Assembly (NCBI GenBank): GCA_002358875.1
Contig: DEPS01000148.1
Coordinates: forward strand, 51,232-80,942
DNA: 29,711 bases
Direction of reading: 5' to 3'
Source of the DNA: Lachnospiraceae bacterium UBA3386
GTDB taxonomy: Bacteria > Bacillota > Clostridia > Lachnospirales > Lachnospiraceae
The notes beneath the pieces were generated by a model, which was not told the origin of the DNA, did no database searches, and was given only the letters and a program-made list of their open reading frames with translations. Below, piece by piece: positions 1 through 9,455 of the stretch. Numbering within the stretch: position 1 is the stretch's first letter; every line of letters starts with the position of its first letter. The translations under genes were made by a program, and so were the position numbers.

Positions 1-1248
1 ATCGGTTATCAGGCACAGGTCATTCCGGCCATCCTGGCAGCCTTCACTCTGGTCTATCTGGAACGATTGTTTAAAAAGATAACACCGCAGGTGGTACAAA
101 TGATCGTCGTACCATTCTGTTCACTGCTTCTGGCTGTGATCGCGGCCCACTTCGTGCTGGGCCCCATCGGCTGGAAGATCGGCTCCGCTATTTCCACTGT
201 GGTCTATGCAGGAATTTCCGGATCCTTCCGCGTCATCTTCGGCGCCATCTTCGGTTTCGTGTATGCGCCTCTGGTCATCACCGGACTGCACCACATGACC
301 AACGCCATCGACATGCAGCTGATCGCGGACTTTGGCGGCACTATGCTGTGGCCCATGATCGCCCTTTCCAACATCGCTCAGGGCAGCGCCGTTCTGGGTA
401 TGGCTTATCTGCAGCGCAAGGATGCGGATGCTCAGGAAGTCAACGTGCCCGTCTGCATTTCCTGTTACCTGGGTGTTACGGAGCCTGCTATCTTCGGTGT
501 CAACCTGAAGTATTCCTTCCCCTTTATCTGCGGCATGATCGGTTCCGCCTGTGCCGCTGTGGTTTGTACCGCCACTTCTTCCACTGCTAACGCCATCGGC
601 GTGGGCGGCCTTCCCGGAATCCTGTCCATGCAGGCGGCTTCGATGGCTCCCTTCGCTCTGTGCATGTTGATCGCTGTGGTCGTTCCCTTTATTCTCACGG
701 TCATCGTCGGCACCCGCAAAGGGATCGCCAACGCCGCAAACATTGACGGCGAAGCCCAGGAGGCCGCTAAGGCAGCTCCCGTTTATGACCAGGAGGTCAA
801 GACTCTGAAGGCTTTCCTTACCGGCAAAACCATCGCCATCGAAGATGTTCCCGATCAGGTATTTGCTTCCAAAGCTCTTGGAGAAGGCATTGCCATCGAG
901 CCCACGGACAACATTCTGAAAGCTCCGGCTGACGGCGAGATCACCGTGGTCATGGAAGGCAGCAATCATGCCGTCGGCATGAAGCTGGGCAACGGCGTTG
1001 AAATACTGATGCACGTAGGTCTGGATACTGTTGCCATGAACGGTGAGGGCTTCACCATGCATGTGAAGCAGGGACAGAAGGTGAAGACAGGAGAAAAGCT
1101 CATCACCTTTGATCCTGTTAAGATCCGTGCCGCAGGACATCCTACGACCACCATGCTGGTCATCACCGATGAAAACGGTAAGAAAATGACCTTCCACGCC
1201 GGCCTTGAGGTCAAAGCGGGCCGTGATCAGGTGGTCAGTATTGAATGA
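1..1248 (+). CDS. treB: PTS trehalose transporter, IIC-IIA part (5' end outside window)
   Basis: Membrane sugar permease of the phosphotransferase system that imports trehalose as trehalose 6-phosphate. The reading frame is open from base 1, so the N-terminal IIB domain and first membrane segments lie upstream; the first internal ATG at 67 is not the start. Seen: hydrophobic IIC segments up to about base 715, with the IIC hallmark GVTEPAIFGVNLKYSFPF, then a linker and a C-terminal Crr-like IIA domain. In IIA, the phospho-accepting His lies in LMHVGLDTV and a second active-site His in NHAVGMKLGNG. The IIBC-A fusion is common in Firmicutes. The substrate is inferred from the next gene, a phosphotrehalase. 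A regulator (TreR) is not in the window. Another glucoside specificity is possible but less likely. Confidence 0.9.
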   Translation: MGYQAQVIPAILAAFTLVYLERLFKKITPQVVQMIVVPFCSLLLAVIAAHFVLGPIGWKIGSAISTVVYAGISGSFRVIFGAIFGFVYAPLVITGLHHMTNAIDMQLIADFGGTMLWPMIALSNIAQGSAVLGMAYLQRKDADAQEVNVPVCISCYLGVTEPAIFGVNLKYSFPFICGMIGSACAAVVCTATSSTANAIGVGGLPGILSMQAASMAPFALCMLIAVVVPFILTVIVGTRKGIANAANIDGEAQEAAKAAPVYDQEVKTLKAFLTGKTIAIEDVPDQVFASKALGEGIAIEPTDNILKAPADGEITVVMEGSNHAVGMKLGNGVEILMHVGLDTVAMNGEGFTMHVKQGQKVKTGEKLITFDPVKIRAAGHPTTTMLVITDENGKKMTFHAGLEVKAGRDQVVSIE

Positions 1249-1256
1249 GTTTCCCG

Positions 1257-1427
1257 CCCCGGGTCGGCCTGAAGTCTTTTCCTGCCGGGGAGGGCGGCAG
1301 GGTACATACTTTTGCTCCGGCCCGGGGCATCCTGATTCTTTTCCCAAAGGGGATGGCGGCAGGGTAAATATTCTTGTCCCGACCCGGGGCAGCCTGAGTC
1401 TTTTCCCAATGGGGATGGCGGCAGGAG
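1257..1427 (+). repeat. 62-bp tandem repeat after treB, about 2.7 copies
   Basis: Three diverged copies lie between the treB stop and treC. The shared CTTTTCC block starts at 1276, 1338 and 1400, giving a period of exactly 62 bp. Each copy carries CCGGGG..CCTGA, CTTTTCC and GGCGGCAGG. The last copy is cut short at the treC ribosome binding site. No promoter or protein is evident in it. Confidence 0.85.
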
Positions 1428-1445
1428 CACAGAAAGGAGCGGCAC

Positions 1446-3101
1446 ATGAACGGCTTTGAAGATAAAGTAGTTTATCAGATTTATACAAAATCCTTTATGG
1501 ATTCCAATGGTGACGGGCTGGGTGATATCCGGGGCGTCACGCAGAAGCTGGATTATTTGCAGACTCTTGGGGTGGACTACATCTGGATGACTCCGTTTTT
1601 CAAGTCCCCCCTCAACGACAACGGTTACGATGTGGCGGACTACCTGGCTATTGACCCGGTTTTCGGCACCATGGAGGACGTGGAGGAGCTCATCAGAGAG
1701 GCGGATCAGCGGGGCATCGGCCTGATGTTTGATATGGTGTTTAATCACACCTCTACAGACCATGAATGGTTCCAGCGGGCTCTGGCAGGAGAGCAGAAAT
1801 ACCTGGATTACTATATGTTCCGGGACGGTGAGCCGGACACGCCGCCTACAAACTGGGAGTCCAAGTTTGGCGGCAATGCCTGGGAGTACGTCCCTCATCT
1901 GAAAAAATGGTATCTCCATCTCTTCGACGTCAGCCAGGCGGACCTCAACTGGGATAATCCCATGGTAAGAGAGGAACTCAAGAATGTTCTCCGCTTCTGG
2001 AAGAAGAAGGGAGTGAAGGGCTTCCGCTTCGACGTGGTGAACCTCATCTCCAAGCCCGCTGTGCTGGAGAATGATACGGAGGGCGACGGCCGCCGCTTCT
2101 ATACCGATGGCCCCCACGTCCACGAGTTCCTGCACGAGCTGGTGACGGATGCTGAGATCGGAAGCTACATTACGGTCGGCGAAATGTCCTCCACATCTCT
2201 GGACAACTGTGTGCGTTACACGAATCCTGAGAGCGGAGAGCTGACCATGGTGTTCAACTTCCACCACCTGAAGGTGGATTACAAGGACGGGGACAAGTGG
2301 TCCCTGATGCCGCCGGACCTGAATAAACTGAAGGAGCTCTTTGGCACCTGGCAGGAGGGAATGCAGGCCCACGACGGCTGGAACGCGGTATTCTGGTGCA
2401 ACCACGACCAGCCCCGCGCAGTGTCCCGCTTCGGCAACGATGAGCAGTATCGGGATGAGAGCGCCAAGATGCTGGCTGCCTGCATACACCTGATGCGCGG
2501 CACGCCCTATATTTTCCAGGGCGAGGAGCTGGGCATGACCAATGCCCATTACACCGCCATCAGCCAGTATCGGGATGTGGAGAGCCTGAACTACTATAAG
2601 ATCCTGCTGGAGCGCGGCAGGACCGAAGACGAAGCGCTGGAAATACTGGCTCAGCGCTCCAGAGACAACGGCCGCACACCCATGCAGTGGAGCGCCGGTG
2701 AAAATGCCGGTTTCACCACGGGAACTCCCTGGCTGATGCCGCCGGAAAACTACAGGACGATCAACGCGGAGGCAGCGCTGGGCACGAAGAACTCTGTTTT
2801 TGAATTCTATCAGCAGCTGATCCGCCTGCGAAAAACGATGAGCGTCGTCAGCCGCGGACAGATTCAGTTCCTGTATCCGGAGGAGCAGAGGGTGGTCGCC
2901 TACAGGCGCTGGAACGAGAGCGATGAGCTGATGGTCCTGTGCAACTTTACGGAGGAGACGGTGGAGCTGGAGCTTCCGGAGAAGTTCCGGGGACAGACTG
3001 GCACCCTGATCGGTAATTACCCTGAAATGGAGCTGAAAGGGGCAGCGATCTGCCTGAGACCTTATGAGTGTATTGCGCTGACTCCTGCCGGAACTGACTG
3101 A
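1446..3101 (+). CDS. treC: Trehalose-6-phosphate hydrolase (GH13)
   Basis: Cytoplasmic alpha,alpha-phosphotrehalase that splits trehalose 6-phosphate into glucose and glucose 6-phosphate. The 551 aa length is normal for the family. The GH13 barrel motifs are all present: DMVFNHTS, GFRFDVVN with nucleophile D196, the general acid E246 in VGEMSS, and D321 in NHDQPR. The N-terminal YQIYTKSFMDSNGDGLGDI is typical of the oligo-1,6-glucosidase/TreC branch. The start is supported by AAAGGAG seven bases upstream. It lies 197 bp behind the PTS gene on the same strand, with only tandem repeats between, so the two are probably one transport and degradation operon. An oligo-1,6-glucosidase is the main alternative on sequence alone; the IIC-IIA neighbour favours TreC. 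Confidence 0.88.
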   Translation: MNGFEDKVVYQIYTKSFMDSNGDGLGDIRGVTQKLDYLQTLGVDYIWMTPFFKSPLNDNGYDVADYLAIDPVFGTMEDVEELIREADQRGIGLMFDMVFNHTSTDHEWFQRALAGEQKYLDYYMFRDGEPDTPPTNWESKFGGNAWEYVPHLKKWYLHLFDVSQADLNWDNPMVREELKNVLRFWKKKGVKGFRFDVVNLISKPAVLENDTEGDGRRFYTDGPHVHEFLHELVTDAEIGSYITVGEMSSTSLDNCVRYTNPESGELTMVFNFHHLKVDYKDGDKWSLMPPDLNKLKELFGTWQEGMQAHDGWNAVFWCNHDQPRAVSRFGNDEQYRDESAKMLAACIHLMRGTPYIFQGEELGMTNAHYTAISQYRDVESLNYYKILLERGRTEDEALEILAQRSRDNGRTPMQWSAGENAGFTTGTPWLMPPENYRTINAEAALGTKNSVFEFYQQLIRLRKTMSVVSRGQIQFLYPEEQRVVAYRRWNESDELMVLCNFTEETVELELPEKFRGQTGTLIGNYPEMELKGAAICLRPYECIALTPAGTD

Positions 3102-3135
3102 GTGAAATGAAAAGAAATAATATGAAATGATGGAC

Positions 3136-3204
3136 TTCCCGGTTTCATCTGTGGCAACGGCAAAATGCCGGACTGCTGCAGAGGAAGCCGGGATTTTTAT
3201 TTGT
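3136..3204 (+). terminator. Probable terminator after treC
   Basis: TCCCGGTTTC near 3137-3147 can pair with GAAGCCGGGA near 3183-3192, allowing G-U pairs, and TTTTTATTTGTTTT follows. The loop is long and holds an inner GGCAACGGCAAAATGCC stretch. It closes the treB-treC unit. The remaining bases up to 3398 form an AT-rich leader in which I could not fix a promoter. Confidence 0.55.
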
Positions 3205-3398
3205 TTTGCCCGAAGGTAAAACATTTAAACGGCCTTCATGCTTACGCGCTGCGGCATGCGGTCTAAGTTTTTGTTTGAATTTCACTTTTGTGGAAAAAAG
3301 TCCCTCAGTGTGTTATCTTTATATATTAAAGACCTGCAGTGTGTCGGGCCATGCAGATTAGAAAATATATATTGATCGTTCAGAAGGAAGGCTGTGTC

Positions 3399-6300
3399 AT
3401 GCACTCTATAAGGACCAAAATAACATCTATGACAGTGTGCGTCATTGTTATCGCCATGAGCATTGCTGCTTTTTTGGGTGTGACTGCAATAAGGAATATT
3501 GGAAATCGTAATGCGGAGCAGACCCTGTTTCTGTTATGTCAGACAGGGCAGAGGGATCTGGATTATTATTTTCATAATGTTGAGCAGTCGGTAGAGGTGG
3601 TCTCGGCCTATGTGGAATCGGATCTTGACGGGCTTGAGGATGTGCAGCTCCAGGCTCATCTGGACCGGGTCAGCGATATTTTTAAAAAGCTCACTTACAG
3701 GACAAATGGTATTCTGACTTATTATTACCGGATCGATCCGGAAGTCTCGGAGGCGGTGAAAGGATTCTGGTATGTCAATCTGGACGGAAGGGGGTTTCTG
3801 GAGCATAAAGTGACGGATATTTCCCGTTATGATACGGATGACACTTCATCGCTGGTCTGGTTTACTGTGCCCAAGGCGACCGGGGCGGCTGTCTGGCTGC
3901 CGCCTTATGTGACGGATAATCTGGATGTCCGGGTGATCTCTTATAATGTTCCGATCTATTATAAAGGGCAGTTCGTCGGCGATATCGGCATTGAGATCGA
4001 TTACTCAACGATGGCGGAGGAAGTCAACAATATCACGCTTTATGATAACGGCTATGCTTTTCTCACTGACTCGGAAGGCAGGCTCGTTTATCATCCCCGC
4101 ATGGACGTCACGACGATGAAAACACAGCCGGAGACACCGGAAGGCCTTAAGGGGAATGGCAAGTTCGTCCGTTACAGCTTTGACGGCGTTGTAAAAGATG
4201 CTGTGAGGCTTTCTTTGAGCAACGGAATGAGCATTATTGTCTCAGCCCCCGTTCAGGAGATCAATGCGGACTGGCATAAGTGGGTGGTTGAGATCGCTGT
4301 GTCCTTCGCTGTGCTTTTGGCGGTTTTTATCTTCCTGATCATGACCTTTGTCGGACGGATCACCAGCCCTCTTTTAAAGCTCACAAAGGCCGCGGAGCAG
4401 ATAGGCAAAGGCTGTTATGACTGTGATCTGGATTATGACAAGAAGGACGAGATCGGTATTCTCACTGATACCTTTAAAAAGGTTATCACAAATCTGAACA
4501 CTTATATCAGAGATCTGAACGACATGGCCTATATCGATGCGCTCACGGGTGTCAAAAACCGTCTTGCCCTCCGCCACGATTACGATATGTATCAGGGGCA
4601 TGTCGTCTCGGTAATGATGATCGATCTGAATGACTTCAAGGTGATAAACGACACCCGGGGACATGAGGAGGGAGACCGGATCCTGAAGGAGACCGGCAGG
4701 CTGCTTTCAGATGCCTTCGGCGCGAGCCACTGTTACCGCTACGGCGGCGACGAATTTCTCATTATAATGCCGGATATTTCCGCTTCGGAATTCCATGAGA
4801 AGCTGGAATATATGAACCAGAACAGTCCCGTGATTGAGGGTACTTCCACTGTACAGTATTCCGTGGGATATGTGTCCGGAATGCTGAATGATTCCGATGT
4901 CCTCCGCACCCTCATTACCAGCGCGGATGAGAAGATGTATGAGAAAAAGAGGGATAAAAAGAGAGCGTCGGCTGCGGGAAATGAAGCAAAGCAGCAAAGG
5001 ATGAAAGCGTCCGAATACACTGTTGCGGAGATGAAGACATTCCTGGATCAGATGTCCGGAAAGTATGCTCTTGCCCGTGTGGTGGATCCGATGGAGTGCC
5101 GTATTATCGAACTTCAGGACGACGGAAAGATCAACATGAACGAAAGCTGCTACGGTATTTGGAATGCCGGGCAGAAATGCATCAACTGCTCCAGCGCGAT
5201 GGCCTGCAGGACCGGCTGCCACCAGGAGAAGGCGGAGCATTTCAAGGGGAATTTCTATTTCGTACAGTCGAACCCTGTGAAGCTGAAGCTTTCGAACGGG
5301 AGCGTACACGACGCCGTCGTGGAGCTGGTGAATGTTGAGAAGAAGAGAGACGGCGCAGTAAACAACAGAGAGTCGGAAAATATCGGGACGAGGGCAACTC
5401 ATTATCTGGCCCATCATGACAGTCTGACCAATGTCCTGAATTCGGATGCCTTCTATGAGCTTTCCCGTGAGATGATAAAGAACAGCCCGGAAACGACATG
5501 GGTGATGATAACCGGCAATATCATGAATTTCCGGCTGGTCAACACACTGTTCGGCGTCCAGAAGGGGAATGAGGTCCTCGCAAAAACAGCGGCCATGCTC
5601 AAGGAGATCTCGGAAGACGCGAGGGGCCTGTGCGGACGGCTCGGCGGAGACCAGTTCGCGGTGCTGATTCCTTCGGATAAGTACAAAGAAGAAGCGCTGC
5701 TGGTCACATCAAGAGTGCTGGCAGAGACCTATAACAGCGGTATTTACACCTTTTATATTCATTTCGGCGTTTACGAGATCGACGATTCATCTATTCCGGT
5801 GTCCGTTATGTGCGGGCGCGCAAATTCGGCGCTTCGCACGATCAGGGATGACCTGACACAGACTGTCGCTTATTTCAATGACACCATCCTCCAGAAGATC
5901 GTTCTGGAGCAGACGGTGCTGGGCAGCCTGGATGCGGCTTTGAAGAGCGGTCAGATCAGAATGTACCTTCAGCCTCTTGTCAGGGAAGACGGCAGTGTGG
6001 TCGGCGGGGAAGCTCTGGCGAGATGGCAAAGGCCTGACGGCACAATGCTGATGCCGAAGGATTTTATCGAGACGCTGGAAAACGCAGGCCAGATCCATAA
6101 GCTTGACAAGTGCATGTGGGAGCTTGCGGTCAGGCAGCTCAGTGCCTGGAAAGAGACAGGGAATAAAGATCTGACGATCTCCGTCAATGTTTCCGCCAAG
6201 GACTTTTACAGTATCGATGTGGCCGGGGAGCTGACAGAACTTACCGACCGGTACGGTGTGGACAGCCGCCTGCTCAGGCTGGAGATCACCGAGACGGCGC

Positions 6301-6665
6301 TGCTGGGAAATCCGGAAAAATGCGATTCAATCGTGTCAGGACTTCGGGAGAAGGGCTTCCTTGTAGAGATCGATGATTTTGGAAAGGATAATTCATCCCT
6401 GAGCCTTCTGAAGGATATTAAGGCGGATGTTCTGAAGATCGACATGAGCTTTCTGCGCGAGATCAGAGATAAAGAACGCAGCCGGATCATCCTCAGATCC
6501 CTGATCGGCATGGCGGATTCACTGGGGATGGAGGTCATCACCGAAGGAGTAGAGACGAAGCAGCAGCTCCATGCTCTCACGGAAATGGGCTGCAGGCATT
6601 TCCAGGGTTACTACTTCTCACGTCCCATTCCCGTCGACGAATTTGAGGCGAAATTTCCCGGTTGA
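3399..6665 (+). CDS. Membrane c-di-GMP protein: Cache-HAMP-GGDEF-Cys cluster-GGDEF-EAL
   Basis: Bifunctional cyclic-di-GMP signalling protein of 1088 aa. Order: TM helix (about 10-30), extracellular double-Cache-like sensor (about 50-290), second TM (about 290-315), HAMP, first GGDEF with intact GGDEF at 449-453, a linker domain with CINCSSAMACRTGC (Cys 594, 597, 603, 607), a second GGDEF-like domain with GGDQF at 749-753, and a C-terminal EAL domain. The EAL domain keeps EALARW (E871), NVSAKDF, EITE, IDDFG, LKID and EGVET, so phosphodiesterase activity is likely. The DDFG loop reads DDFGKDNSSL rather than the usual TGYSSL. I chose ATG 3399 because AGAAGGAAGG lies just upstream; an ATG at 3339 in frame lacks a site. 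Ligand and output are unknown. The direction of net activity cannot be told from sequence. Confidence 0.9.
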   Translation: MHSIRTKITSMTVCVIVIAMSIAAFLGVTAIRNIGNRNAEQTLFLLCQTGQRDLDYYFHNVEQSVEVVSAYVESDLDGLEDVQLQAHLDRVSDIFKKLTYRTNGILTYYYRIDPEVSEAVKGFWYVNLDGRGFLEHKVTDISRYDTDDTSSLVWFTVPKATGAAVWLPPYVTDNLDVRVISYNVPIYYKGQFVGDIGIEIDYSTMAEEVNNITLYDNGYAFLTDSEGRLVYHPRMDVTTMKTQPETPEGLKGNGKFVRYSFDGVVKDAVRLSLSNGMSIIVSAPVQEINADWHKWVVEIAVSFAVLLAVFIFLIMTFVGRITSPLLKLTKAAEQIGKGCYDCDLDYDKKDEIGILTDTFKKVITNLNTYIRDLNDMAYIDALTGVKNRLALRHDYDMYQGHVVSVMMIDLNDFKVINDTRGHEEGDRILKETGRLLSDAFGASHCYRYGGDEFLIIMPDISASEFHEKLEYMNQNSPVIEGTSTVQYSVGYVSGMLNDSDVLRTLITSADEKMYEKKRDKKRASAAGNEAKQQRMKASEYTVAEMKTFLDQMSGKYALARVVDPMECRIIELQDDGKINMNESCYGIWNAGQKCINCSSAMACRTGCHQEKAEHFKGNFYFVQSNPVKLKLSNGSVHDAVVELVNVEKKRDGAVNNRESENIGTRATHYLAHHDSLTNVLNSDAFYELSREMIKNSPETTWVMITGNIMNFRLVNTLFGVQKGNEVLAKTAAMLKEISEDARGLCGRLGGDQFAVLIPSDKYKEEALLVTSRVLAETYNSGIYTFYIHFGVYEIDDSSIPVSVMCGRANSALRTIRDDLTQTVAYFNDTILQKIVLEQTVLGSLDAALKSGQIRMYLQPLVREDGSVVGGEALARWQRPDGTMLMPKDFIETLENAGQIHKLDKCMWELAVRQLSAWKETGNKDLTISVNVSAKDFYSIDVAGELTELTDRYGVDSRLLRLEITETALLGNPEKCDSIVSGLREKGFLVEIDDFGKDNSSLSLLKDIKADVLKIDMSFLREIRDKERSRIILRSLIGMADSLGMEVITEGVETKQQLHALTEMGCRHFQGYYFSRPIPVDEFEAKFPG

Positions 6666-6677
6666 ACCGGTCCCTAT

Positions 6678-6752
6678 GTAAAGATATCGAACTTTACGGC
6701 TGAATCCTGCATCCATGCAGGTGAGCAAAAGAACTCCGGGCGGAAAACCGCC
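6678..6752 (+). promoter_or_regulatory. Three-hairpin leader upstream of iorA
   Basis: Three short perfect hairpins lie between the EAL gene and iorA: GTAAAG/CTTTAC (6678-6697), CCTGCA/TGCAGG (6706-6721) and GGCGG/CCGCC with an AAAA loop (6739-6752). The iorA ribosome binding site GAAAGGAAG follows about 20 bases later. None is followed by a T-run. I could not match it to a known riboswitch class. It may be a structured leader or transcript-end remnants. Confidence 0.4.
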
Positions 6753-6784
6753 GTATTTGGATAAGTAACGAAAGGAAGTCGCAG

Positions 6785-8620
6785 ATGCATAAAGAATTTC
6801 TGATGGGAAATGAGGCGATTGCGATCGGAGCCCTCGCGGCGGGAGTGAACTTTGTCGCGGGTTATCCGGGAACTCCTTCCACGGAGGTCCTGGAGACGAT
6901 CGCTGCCAGAAATCCCGGCAACGTGTATGTGGAATGGTCTGTGAATGAAAAAGCGGCTATGGAGGCGGCGGCAGGCGCGGCCTATGCCGGCGCGAGGACC
7001 CTTGTGACCATGAAGCAGGTGGGGCTGAATGTCGCCTGCGATCCTCTGATGTCTCTGGAATATATCGGGGTAAAGGGCGGCATGGTGATCATGGTGGCGG
7101 ACGATCCGGGTCCGATCTCCTCCCAGACGGAGCAGGATACAAGGACCTTTGCCATGTTTTCCAAGGTTCCTGTTTTCGATCCTTCCTCAGTTGAGGAGGC
7201 ATTTCAGATGATCCAGGAGGCCTTTGACTGGTCCGAGAAATGGAAGACTCCCGTCTTTCTGAGGGCGACCACCAGAGTGGATCACGGCTATGAATCCATC
7301 GACATTCCGGAGCCGTCCGAATACAGGCAGCACAGCTGTGAAGGGTTTAAAAAGGATTCCTCCAGGTGGGTGATTTTTCCCAGGCTTTCCGTGGTCAATC
7401 ACGCAAAGATCGAAGAAAGAAATGCGGGGCTTTCCGAAAGCCTGTCGGAATACAGCCGGAACTTCATCCTTCCCGCTGCAGGATCTTTCCTTAAAGATGG
7501 GGAGGGGAAGAAAAAGGCCATTGCCACGCACGGGATCAACTATACATATGTATGTGATGTGTTTGACGGAAAAGACAGGCCGCAGATCCTGCGCGTGGGC
7601 GTTCCCTTCCCCTTCCCGGATCAGCTGGCCCTTGCCTTTTTAAAGGACAAGGATGAGGTCCTGTGCGTGGAGGAGCTGGATCCTGTGATCGAGCGGGCTC
7701 TGCTTCGGGTCTGCGGAAAATATCATCTGAAGACGAGGATCAGGGGAAAACTCACCGGCGATGCGCCGCTTTCCGGTGAAAACAGTGTGGACCGGGTCTC
7801 AGCTATGCTTTCCGCCTTCTTTGAAGATAAATCGCTCCTTACGGTCTCACCGGACCTCCCCGAAGCTCCGGCCCTTCCTGTCAGGCCGCCCGTGCTGTGC
7901 GCCGGATGTCCCCACCGCGCATCCTTCTACGCTGTCAAGCAGGCCATGAAGGGGCAGAAAACGTTTTACGGCGGCGATATAGGCTGCTATACTCTGGGAA
8001 ATGCCCAGCCTCTGGATATGTGCGACACCTGTCTGTGCATGGGCGCAGGCATCAATATCGCCCAGGGGATCTGGAGGACAGAGCCCGATACGAAGTGCTT
8101 TGCTTTCGTGGGCGACTCCACCTTCTTTGCGTCCGGCATCACGGGAGTCGTCAATGCCTATTACAATCAGGCGGATCTGACGCTCATTGTGCTGGATAAT
8201 TCGACGACGGCCATGACCGGCCACCAGCCTCACCCCGGAACGGGAAGGACAGTGATGGGACAGGTCGTGGAGAAGGTAAGCATCGAAAAGGTCCTGAAGG
8301 GGATCGGCCTCACCTTCGTGGAAACGGCAGATCCGCTCGACCTGAATCAGGCGGTCGACACGGTAAAGCGCGCAGCTGCCCTGCCGGGCGTAAAGGCGGT
8401 CATTTTCCGGTCGCCCTGCGTGGCGCTGGAGAAATCCCACAAGCAGGCCGTGGTGGATGCGGACGCATGTATCGGATGCAGAAAATGCATACGCGAGCTG
8501 GGATGTCCGGGCCTGATCCTTAAGGACGGGAAGGCCGCCGCAGATCCTTCACTGTGTACAGGCTGCATGCTGTGTGCCCAGATCTGTCCCAAGGACGCGA
8601 TTTCCCTGAAAACGCCTTAG
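6785..8620 (+). CDS. iorA: Indolepyruvate:ferredoxin oxidoreductase, alpha subunit
   Basis: Large subunit of the oxygen-sensitive enzyme that turns aryl pyruvates (from Trp, Phe, Tyr) plus CoA into aryl-acetyl-CoA, CO2 and reduced ferredoxin. The 611 aa match the family. The N-terminal pyrimidine-binding domain has GYPGTPSTEVLE and VEWSVNEKAAMEAA. The TPP-binding domain carries CAGCPHRASFYAVK, GDIGCYTLG and FVGDSTFFASG. The C-terminus holds two 4Fe-4S sites, CIGCRKCIRELGCP and CTGCMLCAQICP. The start has GAAAGGAAG upstream. iorB follows 69 bases later and an aryl-CoA ligase after that, so the cluster serves aromatic amino acid fermentation or reversible arylacetate use. Confidence 0.95.
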   Translation: MHKEFLMGNEAIAIGALAAGVNFVAGYPGTPSTEVLETIAARNPGNVYVEWSVNEKAAMEAAAGAAYAGARTLVTMKQVGLNVACDPLMSLEYIGVKGGMVIMVADDPGPISSQTEQDTRTFAMFSKVPVFDPSSVEEAFQMIQEAFDWSEKWKTPVFLRATTRVDHGYESIDIPEPSEYRQHSCEGFKKDSSRWVIFPRLSVVNHAKIEERNAGLSESLSEYSRNFILPAAGSFLKDGEGKKKAIATHGINYTYVCDVFDGKDRPQILRVGVPFPFPDQLALAFLKDKDEVLCVEELDPVIERALLRVCGKYHLKTRIRGKLTGDAPLSGENSVDRVSAMLSAFFEDKSLLTVSPDLPEAPALPVRPPVLCAGCPHRASFYAVKQAMKGQKTFYGGDIGCYTLGNAQPLDMCDTCLCMGAGINIAQGIWRTEPDTKCFAFVGDSTFFASGITGVVNAYYNQADLTLIVLDNSTTAMTGHQPHPGTGRTVMGQVVEKVSIEKVLKGIGLTFVETADPLDLNQAVDTVKRAAALPGVKAVIFRSPCVALEKSHKQAVVDADACIGCRKCIRELGCPGLILKDGKAAADPSLCTGCMLCAQICPKDAISLKTP

Positions 8621-8689
8621 AGCACCTGGATAAATATATGAATGCGGGATGCAGCTGTACAGGCGAAGATCTTCCGAAAGGAGAGAAAC

Positions 8690-9274
8690 ATGCGGAATCT
8701 GAAGGAAGTAAATATTATCATGTGCGGGGTCGGCGGACAGGGGACCATCCTGGCGTCCAGGCTGATCGCGGATGCCGCAATGGAAAAGGGAATGCACGTC
8801 CGGTCGGCTGAGACGATCGGCATGGCCCAGAGGGGCGGATGCGTGTTCACGAATCTGCGCCTGGGGGCGGATGCCGCAACGCCCCGTATCGGACTGGGAA
8901 AGGCAGATCTTCTCATAGCCTTTGAGCCGGCTGAGGCGGTCAGGATGCTCCCCTATCTGAAGAAAGGGGGCAGCGCGGTGGTCTCCGAAAAGCCCATCAT
9001 GCCTGTCAGCGCCATGATCGGCGGGGCTCCCTATCTGGAGGATGAGATCCGGGACTACCTGGAGAAGAATGTCCCCGATCTGACCTGGGTGGACAGCGAG
9101 AAGGCGGCTCAGGAGCTGGGCTCGGCAAAATGCCTCAATGTGGTGCTTCTTGGCGCTGCCGTCCGAAGCGGGGCGCTGGGCCTTACAGAGGAGGATCTGA
9201 TGGGAGCCATCCGGAGGAGGCTTCCGCCAAAGCTCCACGCCTTGAACCAGAAAGCGCTTGACTTTACGGCCTGA
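8690..9274 (+). CDS. iorB: Indolepyruvate:ferredoxin oxidoreductase, beta subunit
   Basis: Small subunit (194 aa) of the same complex, a 2-oxoacid oxidoreductase gamma-type fold that binds the CoA side. Seen: NIIMCGVGGQGTILASRLIA at the N-terminus and ETIGMAQRGGCVFTNLRLG, both typical of IorB. The start at 8690 is chosen because AAAGGAG lies seven bases upstream; an in-frame ATG at 8642 adds 16 residues without a ribosome binding site. Same operon as iorA. Confidence 0.94.
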   Translation: MRNLKEVNIIMCGVGGQGTILASRLIADAAMEKGMHVRSAETIGMAQRGGCVFTNLRLGADAATPRIGLGKADLLIAFEPAEAVRMLPYLKKGGSAVVSEKPIMPVSAMIGGAPYLEDEIRDYLEKNVPDLTWVDSEKAAQELGSAKCLNVVLLGAAVRSGALGLTEEDLMGAIRRRLPPKLHALNQKALDFTA

Positions 9275-9288
9275 GCGTCGAAGTAACA

Positions 9289-9427
9289 TCTCCTTCGGAG
9301 CTGCGGGTTTTGCGAATGCGGGGAGATGAGTTGGATTGCTGAAAGAAATCCAACCGTACAGTTAGATTAATTTAAGCTCTGGTGTTTATATGCGTTTTCT
9401 GGCGCAGAAACCAGGTTTTTACGCATT
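9289..9427 (+). other. Hairpin-rich gap between iorB and paaK
   Basis: The 181-bp gap holds CATCTCC..GGAGATG around an inner CTCC/GGAG hairpin (from about 9289), then GTTGGATT/AATCCAAC, then a nested structure near 9390-9427 in which ATGCGT pairs with ACGCAT around TTCTG/CAGAA. No T-run marks a clear terminator, so paaK may be cotranscribed with iorAB. Confidence 0.45.
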
Positions 9428-9455
9428 AAAAATTTACTGATCAGGAGGATACATA

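Noticed and set aside
121..1488. 455-codon - strand frame over the PTS gene
   Set aside because: Composition is low-complexity and it mirrors the well-supported IIC-IIA frame.
1227..3224. 665-codon open frame on the - strand over treC
   Set aside because: It is the antisense shadow of a clear GH13 gene; no domain, no ribosome binding site logic, and it also runs through the tandem repeats.
6678..6784. c-di-GMP, THF, glutamine or preQ1 riboswitch upstream of iorA
   Set aside because: The conserved core bases that I know for these classes are not present.
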